A DNA stretch of 34,953 bases from Streptomyces sp. cf386 (GCF_900103585.1 NZ_FNHV01000041.1:1-34953); one strand, 5' to 3'; counted from the stretch's first letter, positions 15,399 through 23,890 are shown. The notes: generated from the sequence alone by a model not told the origin. Made by a program: numbers and translations.

Positions 15399-16364
15399 AT
15401 GAGCAATCTTGATCGCGAGGCGGTGCCCGCCATCTGCGGCGGCCGTGGTTTCGTCGTGGCGGAGCCCGTACGCGAACTTCTCAGCCCTCGTCACGTCAAG
15501 CTCGGCGAGTCCACCGAGGTCCGACGGCTGCTGCCCAATCTGGGTCGACGCATGGTCGGCGCCTGGTGCTTCGTCGATCACTACGGCCCCGACGACATCG
15601 CCGACGAGCCCGGCATGCAGGTGCCGCCGCACCCGCACATGGGTCTGCAGACGGTGAGCTGGCTGCACGAGGGCGAGGTGCTGCACCGCGACTCGACGGG
15701 CAGCCTCCAGACCATCCGGCCGCGGGAACTGGGCCTGATGACCTCGGGCCGCGCGATCAGCCACTCCGAGGAGAGCCCCAGGTCGCACGCCCGTCTCCTG
15801 CACGGCGCCCAGCTCTGGGTAGCCCTCCCGGACAGCCACCGCCATACCGACCCGCACTTCGAACACCACGCCGAGCTGCCCGTCGTCACGGCACCGGGCC
15901 TGCGGGCCACGCTGATCCTCGGCGACCTCGACGGCGCGAGCTCACCCGGCACGACGTACACCCCGATCGTCGGCGCCGACCTGACCCTGGCCGCCGGCAC
16001 GGACGCACGCCTCCCCCTGGAACCGGACTTCGAGTACGCCGTCCTGTCCATGTCCGGCGAGGCCCACGTGGACGGCGTACCGGTGCTGCCCGGCTCGATG
16101 CTCTACCTCGGCTGCGGCCGCACCGAACTCCCGCTGCGCGCCGAGTCGGACGCCGGCCTGATGCTCCTCGGGGGTGAGCCGTTCGAGGAGGAGCTGATCA
16201 TGTTCTGGAACTGGATCGGGCGATCTCAGGAAGAGATCGTACAAGCCCGTCAGGACTGGATGGAAGGCTCCCGGTTCGGAGAAGTGAAGGGGTACGACGG
16301 GGCTCCACTGCCCGCACCGGGATTGCCGTCGGTGCCGTTGAAACCGCGAGGGAGAGTGCGCTGA
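15399..16364 (+). CDS. Pirin-family bicupin protein
   Basis: A 321-residue pirin. The N-terminal cupin has the metal site: His78 and His80 in VPPHPHMGLQTVSWLHEGEV, then His122 and Glu124 in SGRAISHSEES, the same H-x-H...H-x-E pattern as human pirin. Iron binding and possibly quercetin 2,3-dioxygenase-like activity are therefore plausible. The C-terminal cupin follows, ending ELIMFWNWIGRSQEEIVQAR, a highly conserved pirin block. ATG 15399 (MSNLDREAVPA) is preferred over an ATG three codons upstream because of the -10 position. It is divergent from the marR pair. Its stop codon lies inside a CTGACCTGCG sequence that recurs at the island edges. Confidence 0.9.
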   Translation: MSNLDREAVPAICGGRGFVVAEPVRELLSPRHVKLGESTEVRRLLPNLGRRMVGAWCFVDHYGPDDIADEPGMQVPPHPHMGLQTVSWLHEGEVLHRDSTGSLQTIRPRELGLMTSGRAISHSEESPRSHARLLHGAQLWVALPDSHRHTDPHFEHHAELPVVTAPGLRATLILGDLDGASSPGTTYTPIVGADLTLAAGTDARLPLEPDFEYAVLSMSGEAHVDGVPVLPGSMLYLGCGRTELPLRAESDAGLMLLGGEPFEEELIMFWNWIGRSQEEIVQARQDWMEGSRFGEVKGYDGAPLPAPGLPSVPLKPRGRVR

Positions 16365-16984
16365 CCTGCGAAAACGCTTCAGTGTTGGTGGTCGCAGCTC
16401 GGAAGGTGGTCGGGTAATTCTCACTGCCTTCCACCTGCTTGCCGGAAGGCGTCCAAACAGCCGACTTGCCCAGGCCGGTGTGGTTGGCGATTCCACGGTG
16501 TGGCTGTCTGTGGGCGGCTGTGGCAGGACTCTTGCTGACCCAATGCTGACTTTGCTGACGCCTCGTCAGGCTCGGGTGAGGGGCTCGGTTCCCAGCTTCG
16601 GCGCTTGCGTAGGCGTTTGCAGGTTCGGTGGTGTCCGGACCGATGCTGACCTGGCTGGCGGTCGAGTCAGGCGTTGCGGAGGAACGGCGTCGCTCACACT
16701 GCTGCCTTGTGGAGATTCCACAAGATTCCGATGCCACCGCTGTCTTTCGGCAGCGCCGCTTGCGTCCGATCCGAAAGGTGCTGCGCCGGACAGCTCCTAG
16801 CTAGCAGGTTCTTCGTCTGCTGGTGGTGCACGGCTCGCATGGCGCTGACCAGCTCGAATACGACGTTTGGAGTGGATTCGGAGGGCTCTGGCCCGCGTGT
16901 GGTCCGGATACTCGTTGTGAGTTGGGCGAGGCCACGGTTGGGCGGCGGGGTCATGAGGCGTGAAGTCAGAGGCGAAGAGATCTT

Positions 16985-17019
16985 CTTGAAGTTGTCTACC
17001 GGGAGGCTCTGACCTGCGG
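16985..17019. repeat. Left copy of imperfect island-boundary repeat (att-like)
   Basis: CTTGA...GTCTACCG.GA.GG...CTGACCTGCGG here (GTCTACCG at 16994-17001, CTGACCTGCGG at 17009-17019) matches, with two small gaps, the sequence at 33959-33992. In both places the TGA ends an open frame with a similar tail (LSTGRL here, ESTEKGH there). The repeats flank the accessory genes at a distance of 17 kb. An attachment-site scar is a possible reading; no integrase is present in the window. Confidence 0.35.
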
Positions 17020-17101
17020 CGATGCGGCAATTACCGACTCTGACCTGCGCGGATAGTCCTTTCAGGGTCTTTCGGGATCGTGCCGCGTTGTGTAGTCGAT
17101 T

Positions 17102-17149
17102 CTCCCCACGTGCTCCCCAGCGCGGCTCAAACTCCCCAGATTCTCCCCA
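17102..17149. repeat. Four phased CTCCCCA repeats
   Basis: CTCCCCA occurs at 17102, 17113, 17132 and 17143. They form two pairs with an 11-bp period, the pairs starting 30 bp apart, all on one face of the helix or close to it. This resembles integrase arm-type or other multi-site protein binding. No function can be assigned. Confidence 0.4.
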
Positions 17150-17451
17150 GGGTGGCTGCCAGATGATAGCCGTTGAGCGTGATCTTGAGTGCTCGCCTAC
17201 TGGGCTTGCTGGTCACGCTTCGTGAGCGATGCCGGGACTGAAGATGTCGGTGCACCGTCGAAGAGACTGTCGGTGCGCACACCAGGGCGCCCTCGTGGTC
17301 AGATGTCCCGGAAGAGACCAGGTAGGTCCGTGACCTGCCGCGCTTGCTGGGCCTGGGGTGCTGGGCTGCGCAAATTCGCTTTCTGCTGTCCCAGAATTCC
17401 CGAGTGAGCTGGTGTTCGGGCATCGATGCGCCCCGTGCCGCGTCTCGTCCA

Positions 17452-17660
17452 TCAGCGAGGTGCCATGCGGAGCGCCGTCGAGGCGGATGACCTCGCCGTT
17501 GAGCATGGGGTTCCCGGCGATGTGCCGTACCAGGGCGGCGGGGAGCGTGAGGGCGGACACCCCGCCCTTGTAGGCGGCCTGGCCGATCTGGCTGTCGTAA
17601 GCGGCGACCGAAGGGGGCGCGACGAGGGCGCCGCGCTCGCCGTCCACCGGCTCGGATTCG
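17452..17660 (-). pseudogene. SDR / 3-hydroxyacyl-CoA dehydrogenase relic with internal deletion
   Basis: The minus strand reads SVAAYDSQIGQAAY, then KGGVSALTLP, then jumps directly to AALVRHIAGNPMLNGEVIRLDGA. In intact enzymes of this SDR group (HSD10-like) the Tyr-x-x-x-Lys region and the C-terminal ENPMLNGEVIRLDGAxRMAPR block are separated by some 60-70 residues, which are missing here. A further one-base loss near the end throws the last residues (LRMAPR, then TGA at 17452-17454) into another frame. The N-terminal Rossmann half is absent. It is therefore a dead remnant. Fatty-acyl or steroid metabolism was the likely ancestral role. A TCGGGG hexamer repeat (17790-17811) lies upstream. Confidence 0.65.
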
Positions 17661-17837
17661 GGCGAAGGCGTCCAGGTGCGGTGGCCCACTGTGGGAAGCA
17701 TGCGGCTGGGTGTCGCGATGACCGCGCAGCTGACCGCGACGCGCATTGGGTCTGGTTCGCTCGCCGCGTCCACCGCGGTCTGTGTGGTGTCGGGGTCGGG
17801 GTCGGGGTCGGTGAGGATGTCAGGGCGCTTGCCGCCC

Positions 17838-17879
17838 GGAAACCGATCGGTGTACCGTGTTGGAAACCGATCGGTTTCC
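17838..17879 (+). promoter_or_regulatory. Paired AAACCGATCGGTTT operator module, copy 1
   Basis: Two palindromes, AAACCGATCGGTGT at 17840-17853 and AAACCGATCGGTTT at 17864-17877, with centres 24 bp apart and the spacer TACCGTG. The second ends 20 bp before the NmrA start codon, so bound repressor would cover the promoter. Orientation and spacer match three other modules at 22.7, 27.9 and 31.8 kb. Confidence 0.8.
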
Positions 17880-17896
17880 ACCTTGGAGTCAAAACC

Positions 17897-18994
17897 ATGC
17901 CTGCTCATGCCACCTCCTCCATCTTCGTCATCGGCGGCACAGGAGCCCAGGGGATGCCCGTGGTCCGCGCTCTTGTTGCCGACAAGAAGTACTCCGTCAA
18001 GGTCCTCACCCGGGATGCCGGCTCCCCCCGGGCTCAGGCGCTCGTCGCGCTCGGCAATGTCTCCGTCCTCGAAGGGACGTTCGCCGATGAGGACGTACTG
18101 CGCGAAGGATTTCGCGGCTGCGACGGGGCGTTCATCAACATCGACGGGTTCAACACCGGCGAGAAAACGGAGACCTACTGGGCCATCCGCACTTATGAGA
18201 TAGCGATCGAAGAAGGTATCAAGTTCTTCGTCTACGGAAACCTCGACTACGCCCTCAAGAAATCAGGCTATGACTCCAGGTTCCGCACCGGCCACTATGA
18301 CGGCAAGGGTCGTATGGCCGAATGGGTGCTGTTCCAGAACGAAAAGAACAGGGACCGGATGGGAGCGGCGGTCTTCACCTCGGGTCCCTATATCGAGATG
18401 GTGATCTCACCGCTCACGCCCATGACGCCCACCGTCGAGGACGGTGTCGTCACGTGGCGAGTCCCGCTCGGCGAGGGGGCCGTCCCGCACGTGGCTCTGG
18501 AAGATTGCGGCTTCTATGTCCGCTGGCTCTTCGACCACCCGGAACGGGCCAACGGCATGGACCTCGAAGTCGCCATCGAGCACATGACCTATGCCGACAT
18601 GGCCGCGGCATTCGAGAAGGTCACCGGACACCCGGCGCAGTACATCGACACCGATCTGGACGCGTATTGGAACAGTCCGGACCTGACGGGGATTGCAGAT
18701 CACCCTGCCGGATACAACGCCGACCCCGACGACAAGAGCACCATGAGTTTCCGTGACAATTTCACCGGCTTCTGGAATGTATGGAAGCACGGGATCATCA
18801 CCAGGGACTACGCCCTGCTCGACGAAATCCACCCCGACAGGATCAGAAGCGCCGAGGAGTGGTTCCGTCGGGAGGACCAGTTGGGCAGGGAACTCGGCAA
18901 GGGAAGTCTCTGGGAGAGGGTCCAGCCGGAGAACTGGAGCATGGACTCCGCGGTTCTCAAGAGCAGCGCGGACTTCAGGACCGGCAAGTTGTAA
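17897..18994 (+). CDS. NmrA-like NAD(P)-binding protein (atypical SDR)
   Basis: A 365-residue atypical SDR. The nucleotide-binding loop is IFVIGGTGAQGMPVVRAL (GGTGAQG at residues 13-19), followed by VKVLTRDAGSPRAQAL and VLEGTFADEDVLREGFRGCD, the usual NmrA layout. The C-terminal half contains the substrate-cavity region typical of NmrA/HSCARG sensors and quinone-related reductases (VFTSGPYIEMVISPLTP and later EHMTYADMAAAFEKVTG). Many members lack the catalytic Tyr-Lys pair and act as NADP sensors, so enzymatic activity is uncertain. ATG 17897 follows GGAG by eight bases. It sits 20 bp behind a paired operator and heads a transcript that then runs into degenerate genes. Confidence 0.85.
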   Translation: MPAHATSSIFVIGGTGAQGMPVVRALVADKKYSVKVLTRDAGSPRAQALVALGNVSVLEGTFADEDVLREGFRGCDGAFINIDGFNTGEKTETYWAIRTYEIAIEEGIKFFVYGNLDYALKKSGYDSRFRTGHYDGKGRMAEWVLFQNEKNRDRMGAAVFTSGPYIEMVISPLTPMTPTVEDGVVTWRVPLGEGAVPHVALEDCGFYVRWLFDHPERANGMDLEVAIEHMTYADMAAAFEKVTGHPAQYIDTDLDAYWNSPDLTGIADHPAGYNADPDDKSTMSFRDNFTGFWNVWKHGIITRDYALLDEIHPDRIRSAEEWFRREDQLGRELGKGSLWERVQPENWSMDSAVLKSSADFRTGKL

Positions 18995-19064
18995 CAAGCA
19001 CCGTGCTGCGGGTCGCGGCGCGCGAGTTGGAGCCGCCACTGACGCCGCCTGGGGCATCGACGGC

Positions 19065-19231
19065 ATGCGAGTGTCGATCGCGGCGGTCCGTGACGGATTC
19101 ACCGACATACAGCACCGGATCCTTTTCCAGCAGGAGCTTCCTGGCGGCTGGGTGGTGCTCCACTGGCGCATGACCGGGACCCACACCGGAGACGCCTTCG
19201 GGCTCGCCGCCAGCGGCAAACCCGGTCGACA
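19065..19231 (+). pseudogene. SnoaL-like (ester cyclase family) gene fragment
   Basis: From ATG 19065 the frame reads MRVSIAAVRDGFTDIQHRIL, then GGWVVLHWRMTGTHTGDAFG and LAASGKP. The pattern V-x-W-x-x-TGTHxGxxxGxxxxGxxV is characteristic of SnoaL-like polyketide-cyclase/ester-cyclase domains. One extra C after the GKP codons shifts the frame; VDIDG continues in the correct sense only if it is removed. The domain's C-terminal third is missing. It follows the NmrA gene by 70 bp on the same strand, so it was probably its operon partner before decay. Confidence 0.55.
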
Positions 19232-19280
19232 TCGACGGGGCAGATCAGCGGCGGCGCGCAGTCGGCCTGAAGGGCGTTGG

Positions 19281-20040
19281 CTACGTCGTCTCACCCTGGA
19301 TGAGGGCGAGGATGTCGCCCGCGCCAGGTCGCCCCGGCGCTGCCGGAGCCGGGGCCGGAGCGCCGACCGTTGCGAGGATGCCGACGGTGAGATCGCCGGC
19401 CGCCGCGGTGAGGTCCATCCCGATGGTGGGCAGGGCCGGTACGGCGAGCGAGCTCACGGGGAGGTCGTCGACGCCGACGAGGGCCAGGTCGTCCGGGACC
19501 TCGATGCGCTGCGTGCGGCAGCTCGCCAGGAGGGCGAGAGCGATCAGATCGTTGAACGCGGCGACCGCCGTGACCGGGGTGGCGCCCCGCGTCTACTACG
19601 CGACGGTGGCCCGGGCGCAGGCCCGCGAGTAGCGCATGCTGACCACCTGCGGCGCCGGCAGTCCCAGATCGCGGCAGACCCGGGTGGCTCCCTCCAGGTG
19701 TGGCAGACAGAAGGGCCGCTCTCGCGGGTCGTCCAGCGCGACGTATGCCGATGTGCCGGTGCCCGCGGGCCACGAGGTGGTCGGTCTTCAGCCGTCCGAT
19801 GTCTTCCTGGCACAGCCCGGTCAGGCTGGTGCCGTCCGGTGTGAACACGCCGTCGAGCAGCGGGATCTCCGCCCGACGCAGTGACTGCGCGTCGGCGGGC
19901 GGCAGGCTGCCGAACGCGACGACCACCGCCGGCTGGACGTGCTGCCACAGCTCGGCCGGCGGCGTGGCCGTCCCGGCATGGTGCAGGTACACGCAGGTGC
20001 AACCGGCCTCGACTCGGTGTTGGTGCGCTCCACGACGATC
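19281..20040 (-). pseudogene. LacI-family regulator relic, sensor domain only
   Basis: The N-terminal helix-turn-helix is absent. The surviving parts of the sensor domain read AVVVAFGSLPPADAQSLRRA, LLDGVFTPDGTSLTG and DIGRLKTDHLVARGHRHIGI in one frame. About position 19760 the sense passes to another frame (RERPFCLPHLEGATRVCRDL, then PQVVSMRY), meets two consecutive TAG codons near 19600, and resumes as AVAAFNDLIALALLASCRTQ and LALVGVDDLPVSSLAVPALP up to a stop at 19281. Frameshift, tandem stops and missing DNA-binding domain show it is dead. Confidence 0.65.
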
Positions 20041-20171
20041 CGGCGGGAGGACTGGCGGCGCCTGGCCTCGCCTCAGGCCGGCCGGGTCATGCTGTCGGGA
20101 AGTGGTGGCCTGCCTTGATGAAGTGGTGCGGCCGCCGGATCTCCCCATTTCGTGGCTGTCCTCCGGTGCGT

Positions 20172-20621
20172 TCAGGGTTGGTCGTAGTGGCCCGCGGCGA
20201 TGTCGTCCAGCAGCGTGGGGCCGACAGGAGCCCAGCCGAGCAGGTCGCGGGTCTTGGTGCTGGTGGCCGGGAAGTCGCCGGCCAAGTACCGGCCGACGAA
20301 CGGGATCTCGTCGGCGACCTGTTCGGCCGGGGCCGACTGCGCCCACACGCCAAGGCGGTCTGCGAGTGCTTCGGCGATCTGGCGGACGGGCACGCCCTCT
20401 TCGGCGACGGCGTGCAGGATCGTGCCGGCGGGGGCGTTCTCGAACCCGAGCAGGACGAGGCGTGCGGCATCGGACCGGTGCACGGCGGGCCACCGGTTGC
20501 CGCTCTCGCCCGTGTACACGGAGGCTCCGCGCCGCCGGGCGGTCCGGGCGACGACGGAGATGAAGCCGGCGTCGCCCTCGCCGTGGACGGTCGGGGCGAA
20601 GCGGACGGAGATCACGCGTAC
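20172..20621 (-). pseudogene. NAD-dependent epimerase/dehydratase, C-terminal fragment
   Basis: Reads VRVISVRFAPTVHGEGDAGF, then SGNRWPAVHRSDAARLVLL, AVAEEGVPVRQIAEALADRL and STKTRDLLGWAPVGPTLLDD. These are the C-terminal marks of an atypical SDR of the NAD-dependent epimerase type (R-P-x-x-V-HG-x-G-D and the NRWPAVHRxDAARL block). The N-terminal Rossmann half, including the nucleotide loop and catalytic residues, is absent. It joins abruptly to a CocE hydrolase fragment at about 20622, a recombination scar. Confidence 0.7.
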
Positions 20622-20622
20622 G

Positions 20623-20945
20623 GCCGACGGAGCCGTTCGCGCCGGGAAGGGCGGCAGCCCACCGTACGGTGTCGTACCCGTCGCTCTCCTCGTGCGTCCA
20701 CGGTTCCCACTCACCCTCGGAGGCGAACCGGCCGCGGGTGTCCTGGATGACCACCATGAGCCGCGCCGAGCCGCCGCCAGGGGATCGAGGATCGCGACCG
20801 CCATGGGCATCTGCTTCCCGTATGGCAGCCTGTTCGGCGGGACCGGTCACGGTCCGCTGCCGCCGGGCCGGTAGACATCCGCGCGCAGCACCGTGCCGTC
20901 ACGCAACTCCGCGGGTACGTCGACCTCGATCTGGATTTCCGTCAT
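20623..20945 (-). pseudogene. CocE/NonD-type hydrolase, N-terminal fragment
   Basis: Starts at ATG 20945 with AAGGAG upstream: MTEIQIEVDVPAELRDGTVL, then RADVYRPGGSGP followed by TGA (20847-20849) where homologues have an aromatic residue. The same frame resumes as PVPPNRLPYGKQMPMAVAIL and DPLAAARRG, after which the sense moves to another frame: LMVVIQDTRGRFASEGEWEP and WTHEESDGYDTVRWAAALPG. QDTRGRFxSEGEWxP is a hallmark of the CocE/X-Pro dipeptidyl-peptidase family. The catalytic Ser region that should follow is missing, replaced by the epimerase tail. An in-frame stop, a frameshift and truncation make it a pseudogene. It lies 105 bp downstream of the alpha/beta hydrolase, once probably the same operon. 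Confidence 0.75.
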
Positions 20946-21050
20946 GTGCCGCTCCTTTGCCGGCCACGACGTCTTCTCGAGAAGAAGGTTGATCGGGTCT
21001 CCGTCCACGCGACACCCCCGATCGGGCGTGACCACAGTGGTCCGGGGCGG

Positions 21051-21929
21051 TCACCCGACCGCGTTCAGCAAGTCGGCCAGCACGTCGGGCCGTTCCAGGG
21101 CGATGAAGTGGCCGGCCTTCGGCACCTGCGTGAAGTCGGCGGCCGGCAGCAGCTTCTTGTTGGCCTCCCGGTCCGAGGGCCGGGACCAGTCCTTCTCGCC
21201 GTAGACGAGGTGGACGGGGGCCTTGACCTCGGGGTAGCGCGAGCGGGCCGCGATGAGGCTGGGCAGGTTCTGGTAAACGCCCCGGGCGACGGTCGGGTAG
21301 CCGGGGCGGCCGCCCACCTGGAGGAGCTCGTCCACGTAGTCCTCGTGCAGTGCGCTCTTGTCGCCCAGGCCGCCCTGAAGAATCTTGCGGAGGGCGGGCT
21401 TGGGCTCCACACCGGCGATCACCGGGCCCACTCCGGGCGCGAGAACACCGCTGACCACGACGCGGGCGAGGAGGCTGGAGCGTGCGATCCCGCCACGGAA
21501 GTCGTAGGTGTTCACCGCGACGACACGCCGCACCCGCTCCGGCAGATCGGCCGCGACGGTCAGGGCGAGCACCGCCCCCATGGACTCCCCGACCAACGTC
21601 ACGTCGTGCAGGTCGAGTTCGGTGAGGAGCCGCTCGACGCCCGCGCGCATGGCCGGCTCGTCGTACGACGCCCCGGGCACGATCTCGGAGTAGCCCATCC
21701 CCGGCAGGTCGAGGGCGTACACGGTGTACTGGTCCGTGATCAGCGGGATGAGGGAGCGGAAGTGCTCGGCCTGGGTGCGCACGGTGTGCAGCAGGACCAG
21801 CGGGGCACCGCTGCCCGCCTTGAGGTAGCGCAGCGTTCCCTCGTGGCCGTCACGTCCTGCGCGGGAAGCGATGGTGTGTGTGGTGGTCCCCGGGATGTGA
21901 ATCGTGGGACGTGACTCCTGGCTGGGCAT
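21051..21929 (-). CDS. Alpha/beta hydrolase
   Basis: A 292-residue alpha/beta-hydrolase. The nucleophile elbow is GESMG (Ser116), with acid Asp247 in LVYGEKDWSRP and base His274 in VPKAGHFIALERPDVL, a complete triad. LVLLHTVRTQAEHFRSLIPL and YALDLPGMGYS are the strands before it. The family covers esterases, C-C hydrolases, lactonases and epoxide hydrolases, and the sequence does not decide which. ATG 21929 is preceded by AGGGAGA. It follows the SDR gene by 31 bp and is very probably its operon partner, under the paired operator at 22.7 kb. Confidence 0.85.
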   Translation of the reverse strand: MPSQESRPTIHIPGTTTHTIASRAGRDGHEGTLRYLKAGSGAPLVLLHTVRTQAEHFRSLIPLITDQYTVYALDLPGMGYSEIVPGASYDEPAMRAGVERLLTELDLHDVTLVGESMGAVLALTVAADLPERVRRVVAVNTYDFRGGIARSSLLARVVVSGVLAPGVGPVIAGVEPKPALRKILQGGLGDKSALHEDYVDELLQVGGRPGYPTVARGVYQNLPSLIAARSRYPEVKAPVHLVYGEKDWSRPSDREANKKLLPAADFTQVPKAGHFIALERPDVLADLLNAVG

Positions 21930-21960
21930 CTTGCCGTCTCCCTGTCCTGTCTTCCCTGTC

Positions 21961-22662
21961 TTACCTGGCCAGCTGCTCGTACAGCCCGGCCAGGTCGCCG
22001 GCCAGGCCGGCCTTGACCTGACGTGTGATGTCGTCGGCGAGCACCTCGTACGCGCCCGTCTCGACCCCGTCGAGGGCGAGGGCGGCGATGTCACGAGGGT
22101 TGGACTTGGGCGCGTCGACGCCCGCCGCCAGGTCCGTGTCGACGTATCCGACGTGCAGTCCGGTGACGGCGATGCCGCGCGGTTGAAGCTCCAGGCGCAG
22201 GGAGTTGGACTGCGACCACAGGGCGGCCTTGGAGGCGCTGTAGGAGCCGCCGAGGGCCAGCCAGGAGAGCACGGAGTGAACGTTGAGGATGTGGCCGCCG
22301 CCGTTGCGCTCGATGATCGGCGCGAAGGCGCGGGTGACCAGGAGCGGGCCGTAGAAGTTGGTCTCGAACTCCCTGCGTACGTCGTCGACCGGGGAGTCGA
22401 GGAAGGAGGCGCCGACCGCGGCACCCGCATTGTTGATCAGCACGGTGACGTCCTGCGCCTGTGCGGCGGCCGCCGCCACGGAGGCCGGGTCGGTGACCTC
22501 CAGCGCCACCGGGACCGCGTCGGGGTGCGTCACGCTGCGCGGGTCGCGGGCCGTGGCGTAGACCTTGGCGGCGCCGCGCGCGTACAGCTCTTCCACCAGC
22601 GCCTTGCCGATGCCCCGGCTGCCGCCGGTGACGAAGACGTTGGCGCCCTTCAAAGCGGTCAT
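21961..22662 (-). CDS. Short-chain dehydrogenase/reductase
   Basis: A 233-residue classical SDR. The nucleotide loop TGGSRGIG (residues 12-19), the NNAG motif (77-80) and the catalytic Ser130, Tyr141 and Lys145 (YSASK) are all intact, so an active oxidoreductase is expected. ARDP after the second strand suggests NADP preference (Arg). GGAGG lies before ATG 22662. The first gene of a two-gene unit with the alpha/beta hydrolase; a paired operator lies directly upstream. Substrate not readable; carbonyl reduction of a small electrophile would fit the neighbours (inference). Confidence 0.9.
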   Translation of the reverse strand: MTALKGANVFVTGGSRGIGKALVEELYARGAAKVYATARDPRSVTHPDAVPVALEVTDPASVAAAAAQAQDVTVLINNAGAAVGASFLDSPVDDVRREFETNFYGPLLVTRAFAPIIERNGGGHILNVHSVLSWLALGGSYSASKAALWSQSNSLRLELQPRGIAVTGLHVGYVDTDLAAGVDAPKSNPRDIAALALDGVETGAYEVLADDITRQVKAGLAGDLAGLYEQLAR

Positions 22663-22682
22663 GACTGCCTCCACGAGAGTGT

Positions 22683-22723
22683 GAAACCGATCGGTTTCCG
22701 CCACAGTAAACCGATCGGTTTCC
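22683..22723 (-). promoter_or_regulatory. Paired AAACCGATCGGTTT operator module, copy 2
   Basis: Two perfect palindromes at 22684-22697 and 22708-22721, centres 24 bp apart. Read toward the SDR gene (minus strand) the spacer is TACTGTG, matching the other modules. The proximal site ends 21 bp before the SDR start codon. Confidence 0.85.
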
Positions 22724-22755
22724 AGGCGCAAGCCCAGCAGAGGCCCAGACTTCAC

Positions 22756-23890
22756 CGTGGCGTGCCGTACCCGTGGATCCCGGGGATGGTGAGCTCTCCA
22801 CCTGTCTGTCCGGCCTGGTCGATGTCGGCGTCATCCAGGCCGAGTTGGAGTTTGAGGCCGAGTTTCCCGACCGTGTCGATTGAGATCGCTGATGTCGCAG
22901 GTGCGGGCGGCCCCCGTGGTGGGCCTTGGTCGGGGCGGCGGGTCGGTGGTCCGGTGGTCGGGGGAGGGCGATGTGTGGGGTGCGGACGGTGGGGCCGACG
23001 GTTCTGTGGCCGCTGTCGGCGTCGGAGCGGCCGAGTGGGGTGAGGGGCTGACGTCGGGTGCCGGACTGGAGCTGCTCGGTGCTGCCGCCGAGGAGGGAGC
23101 CGAGGAGGCCCACGAGGCCGGTGGGGGCGGAGCTCGCGCTCGGTGAGGGGGGTGGAGCCGGGGCAGGGCTCGTTTCCTCGTCGGCGATGTGGTCCGGCGG
23201 TGTGACAGATGCGTCGCTCGTGGGGGCGCTGGGCGTGCTGGGAGCGGCGGTCGGGGTCGGCGCCGCGGCAGGGGGCGACGGCTCGTCGGGACGGGCGCAG
23301 TCGACACCGCCGCTGGCTCCCTCCTCGGGAACGGAAATGCGCGGCGATGGCGCTCGTGTCGACGGCGGGCGGACGTTGACTTCCCAGGACGAGAGCGGCG
23401 GCAGCGCGGTCAGCTCGAGAGCCTTCCCCAGCGGCAGGCGCAGGCGTGTCAGCGCGGACGTACAGGGAACGGCGTGCCGGCCTTTCGAGGGCCGGGCAGC
23501 GGGGTTCTACGGCCTCGCCGCGGATGTGGGGTGAGGGGTCAGTCATGGTCTGGCTCGGAATCCGCCGAAGTTCGAGATGGGAAGCGACAGCACACCGAGA
23601 GTCTCGCGGCGTTGAGCCGCCTCGGTACCGACTGCACGGGCGAGGACCTGACCCCCTACGCGCGGCTCGCCACCGCCACCGCGGACCTGGACTTCGCGCA
23701 GTTCGAAGGGATCGAGGACCGCATCGCCCTCGCCGAGCGGGCTGTGGTCCTCACTGTGCTGTTCGAGCCGTCGTCAGGCTTCTGCGGCGGCTGGCCCAAG
23801 AGGACGCGAACCATCGTCGCCATGATCGCAGTGCCTGCCGGACGGGGGAGCGGTCGGCGGAGTGACCCCGGGCGGGGTGCCGACGAGTAG
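22756..23890. other. Stretch without an intact gene; two unidentified coding-like fragments
   Basis: No complete gene is recognised here. On the minus strand a frame open from about 23507 reads GKALELTALPPLSSWEV, then RISVPEEGASGGVDCARPD, a Pro/Ala/Thr-rich linker and APTGLVGLLGSLLGG at about 23110. It has no ATG or GTG until the last of these, so it may be the 5'-truncated relic of a secreted or surface protein. On the plus strand about 23600-23760 reads GEDLTPYARLATATADLDFA and QFEGIEDRIALAERAVVLTV, another protein-like piece of unknown family. Both are probably decayed. The stretch separates the SDR unit from the end of the MMPL unit. Confidence 0.4.

Larger units (their letters stand above)
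16365..17451. other. Gene-free stretch at left edge of the island
   Basis: About 1.1 kb in which I recognise no gene. Base composition looks less GC-rich than the flanks and the open frames have no family signature. It contains three of the four copies of CTGACCTGCG in the window (16361-16370, 17009-17018, 17040-17049), a perfect 8-3-8 inverted repeat CTTGTGGA-GAT-TCCACAAG (16706-16724), and phased CTCCCCA repeats (17102-17149). This looks like non-coding debris of an integrated element. Confidence 0.5.

Noticed and set aside
16198..16737. Minus-strand frame of 179 codons at the pirin 3' end
   Set aside because: Half of it is antisense to pirin and the remainder (polar, Ser/Thr/Arg-rich) has no recognisable motif or ribosome site.
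17022..17440. Possible tRNA or integrase 3' end near the left boundary repeat
   Set aside because: No cloverleaf, no CCA-adjacent TpsiC arm and no tyrosine-recombinase motifs could be found in any frame.
17790..17811. TCGGGG hexamer tandem repeat
   Set aside because: Only about 3.7 copies of a GC-rich hexamer, likely replication slippage; no link to a gene.
20172..20810. Intact 212-codon epimerase gene
   Set aside because: Only the part after about codon 63 is epimerase-like; the upstream part is an out-of-frame reading of a CocE hydrolase fragment.
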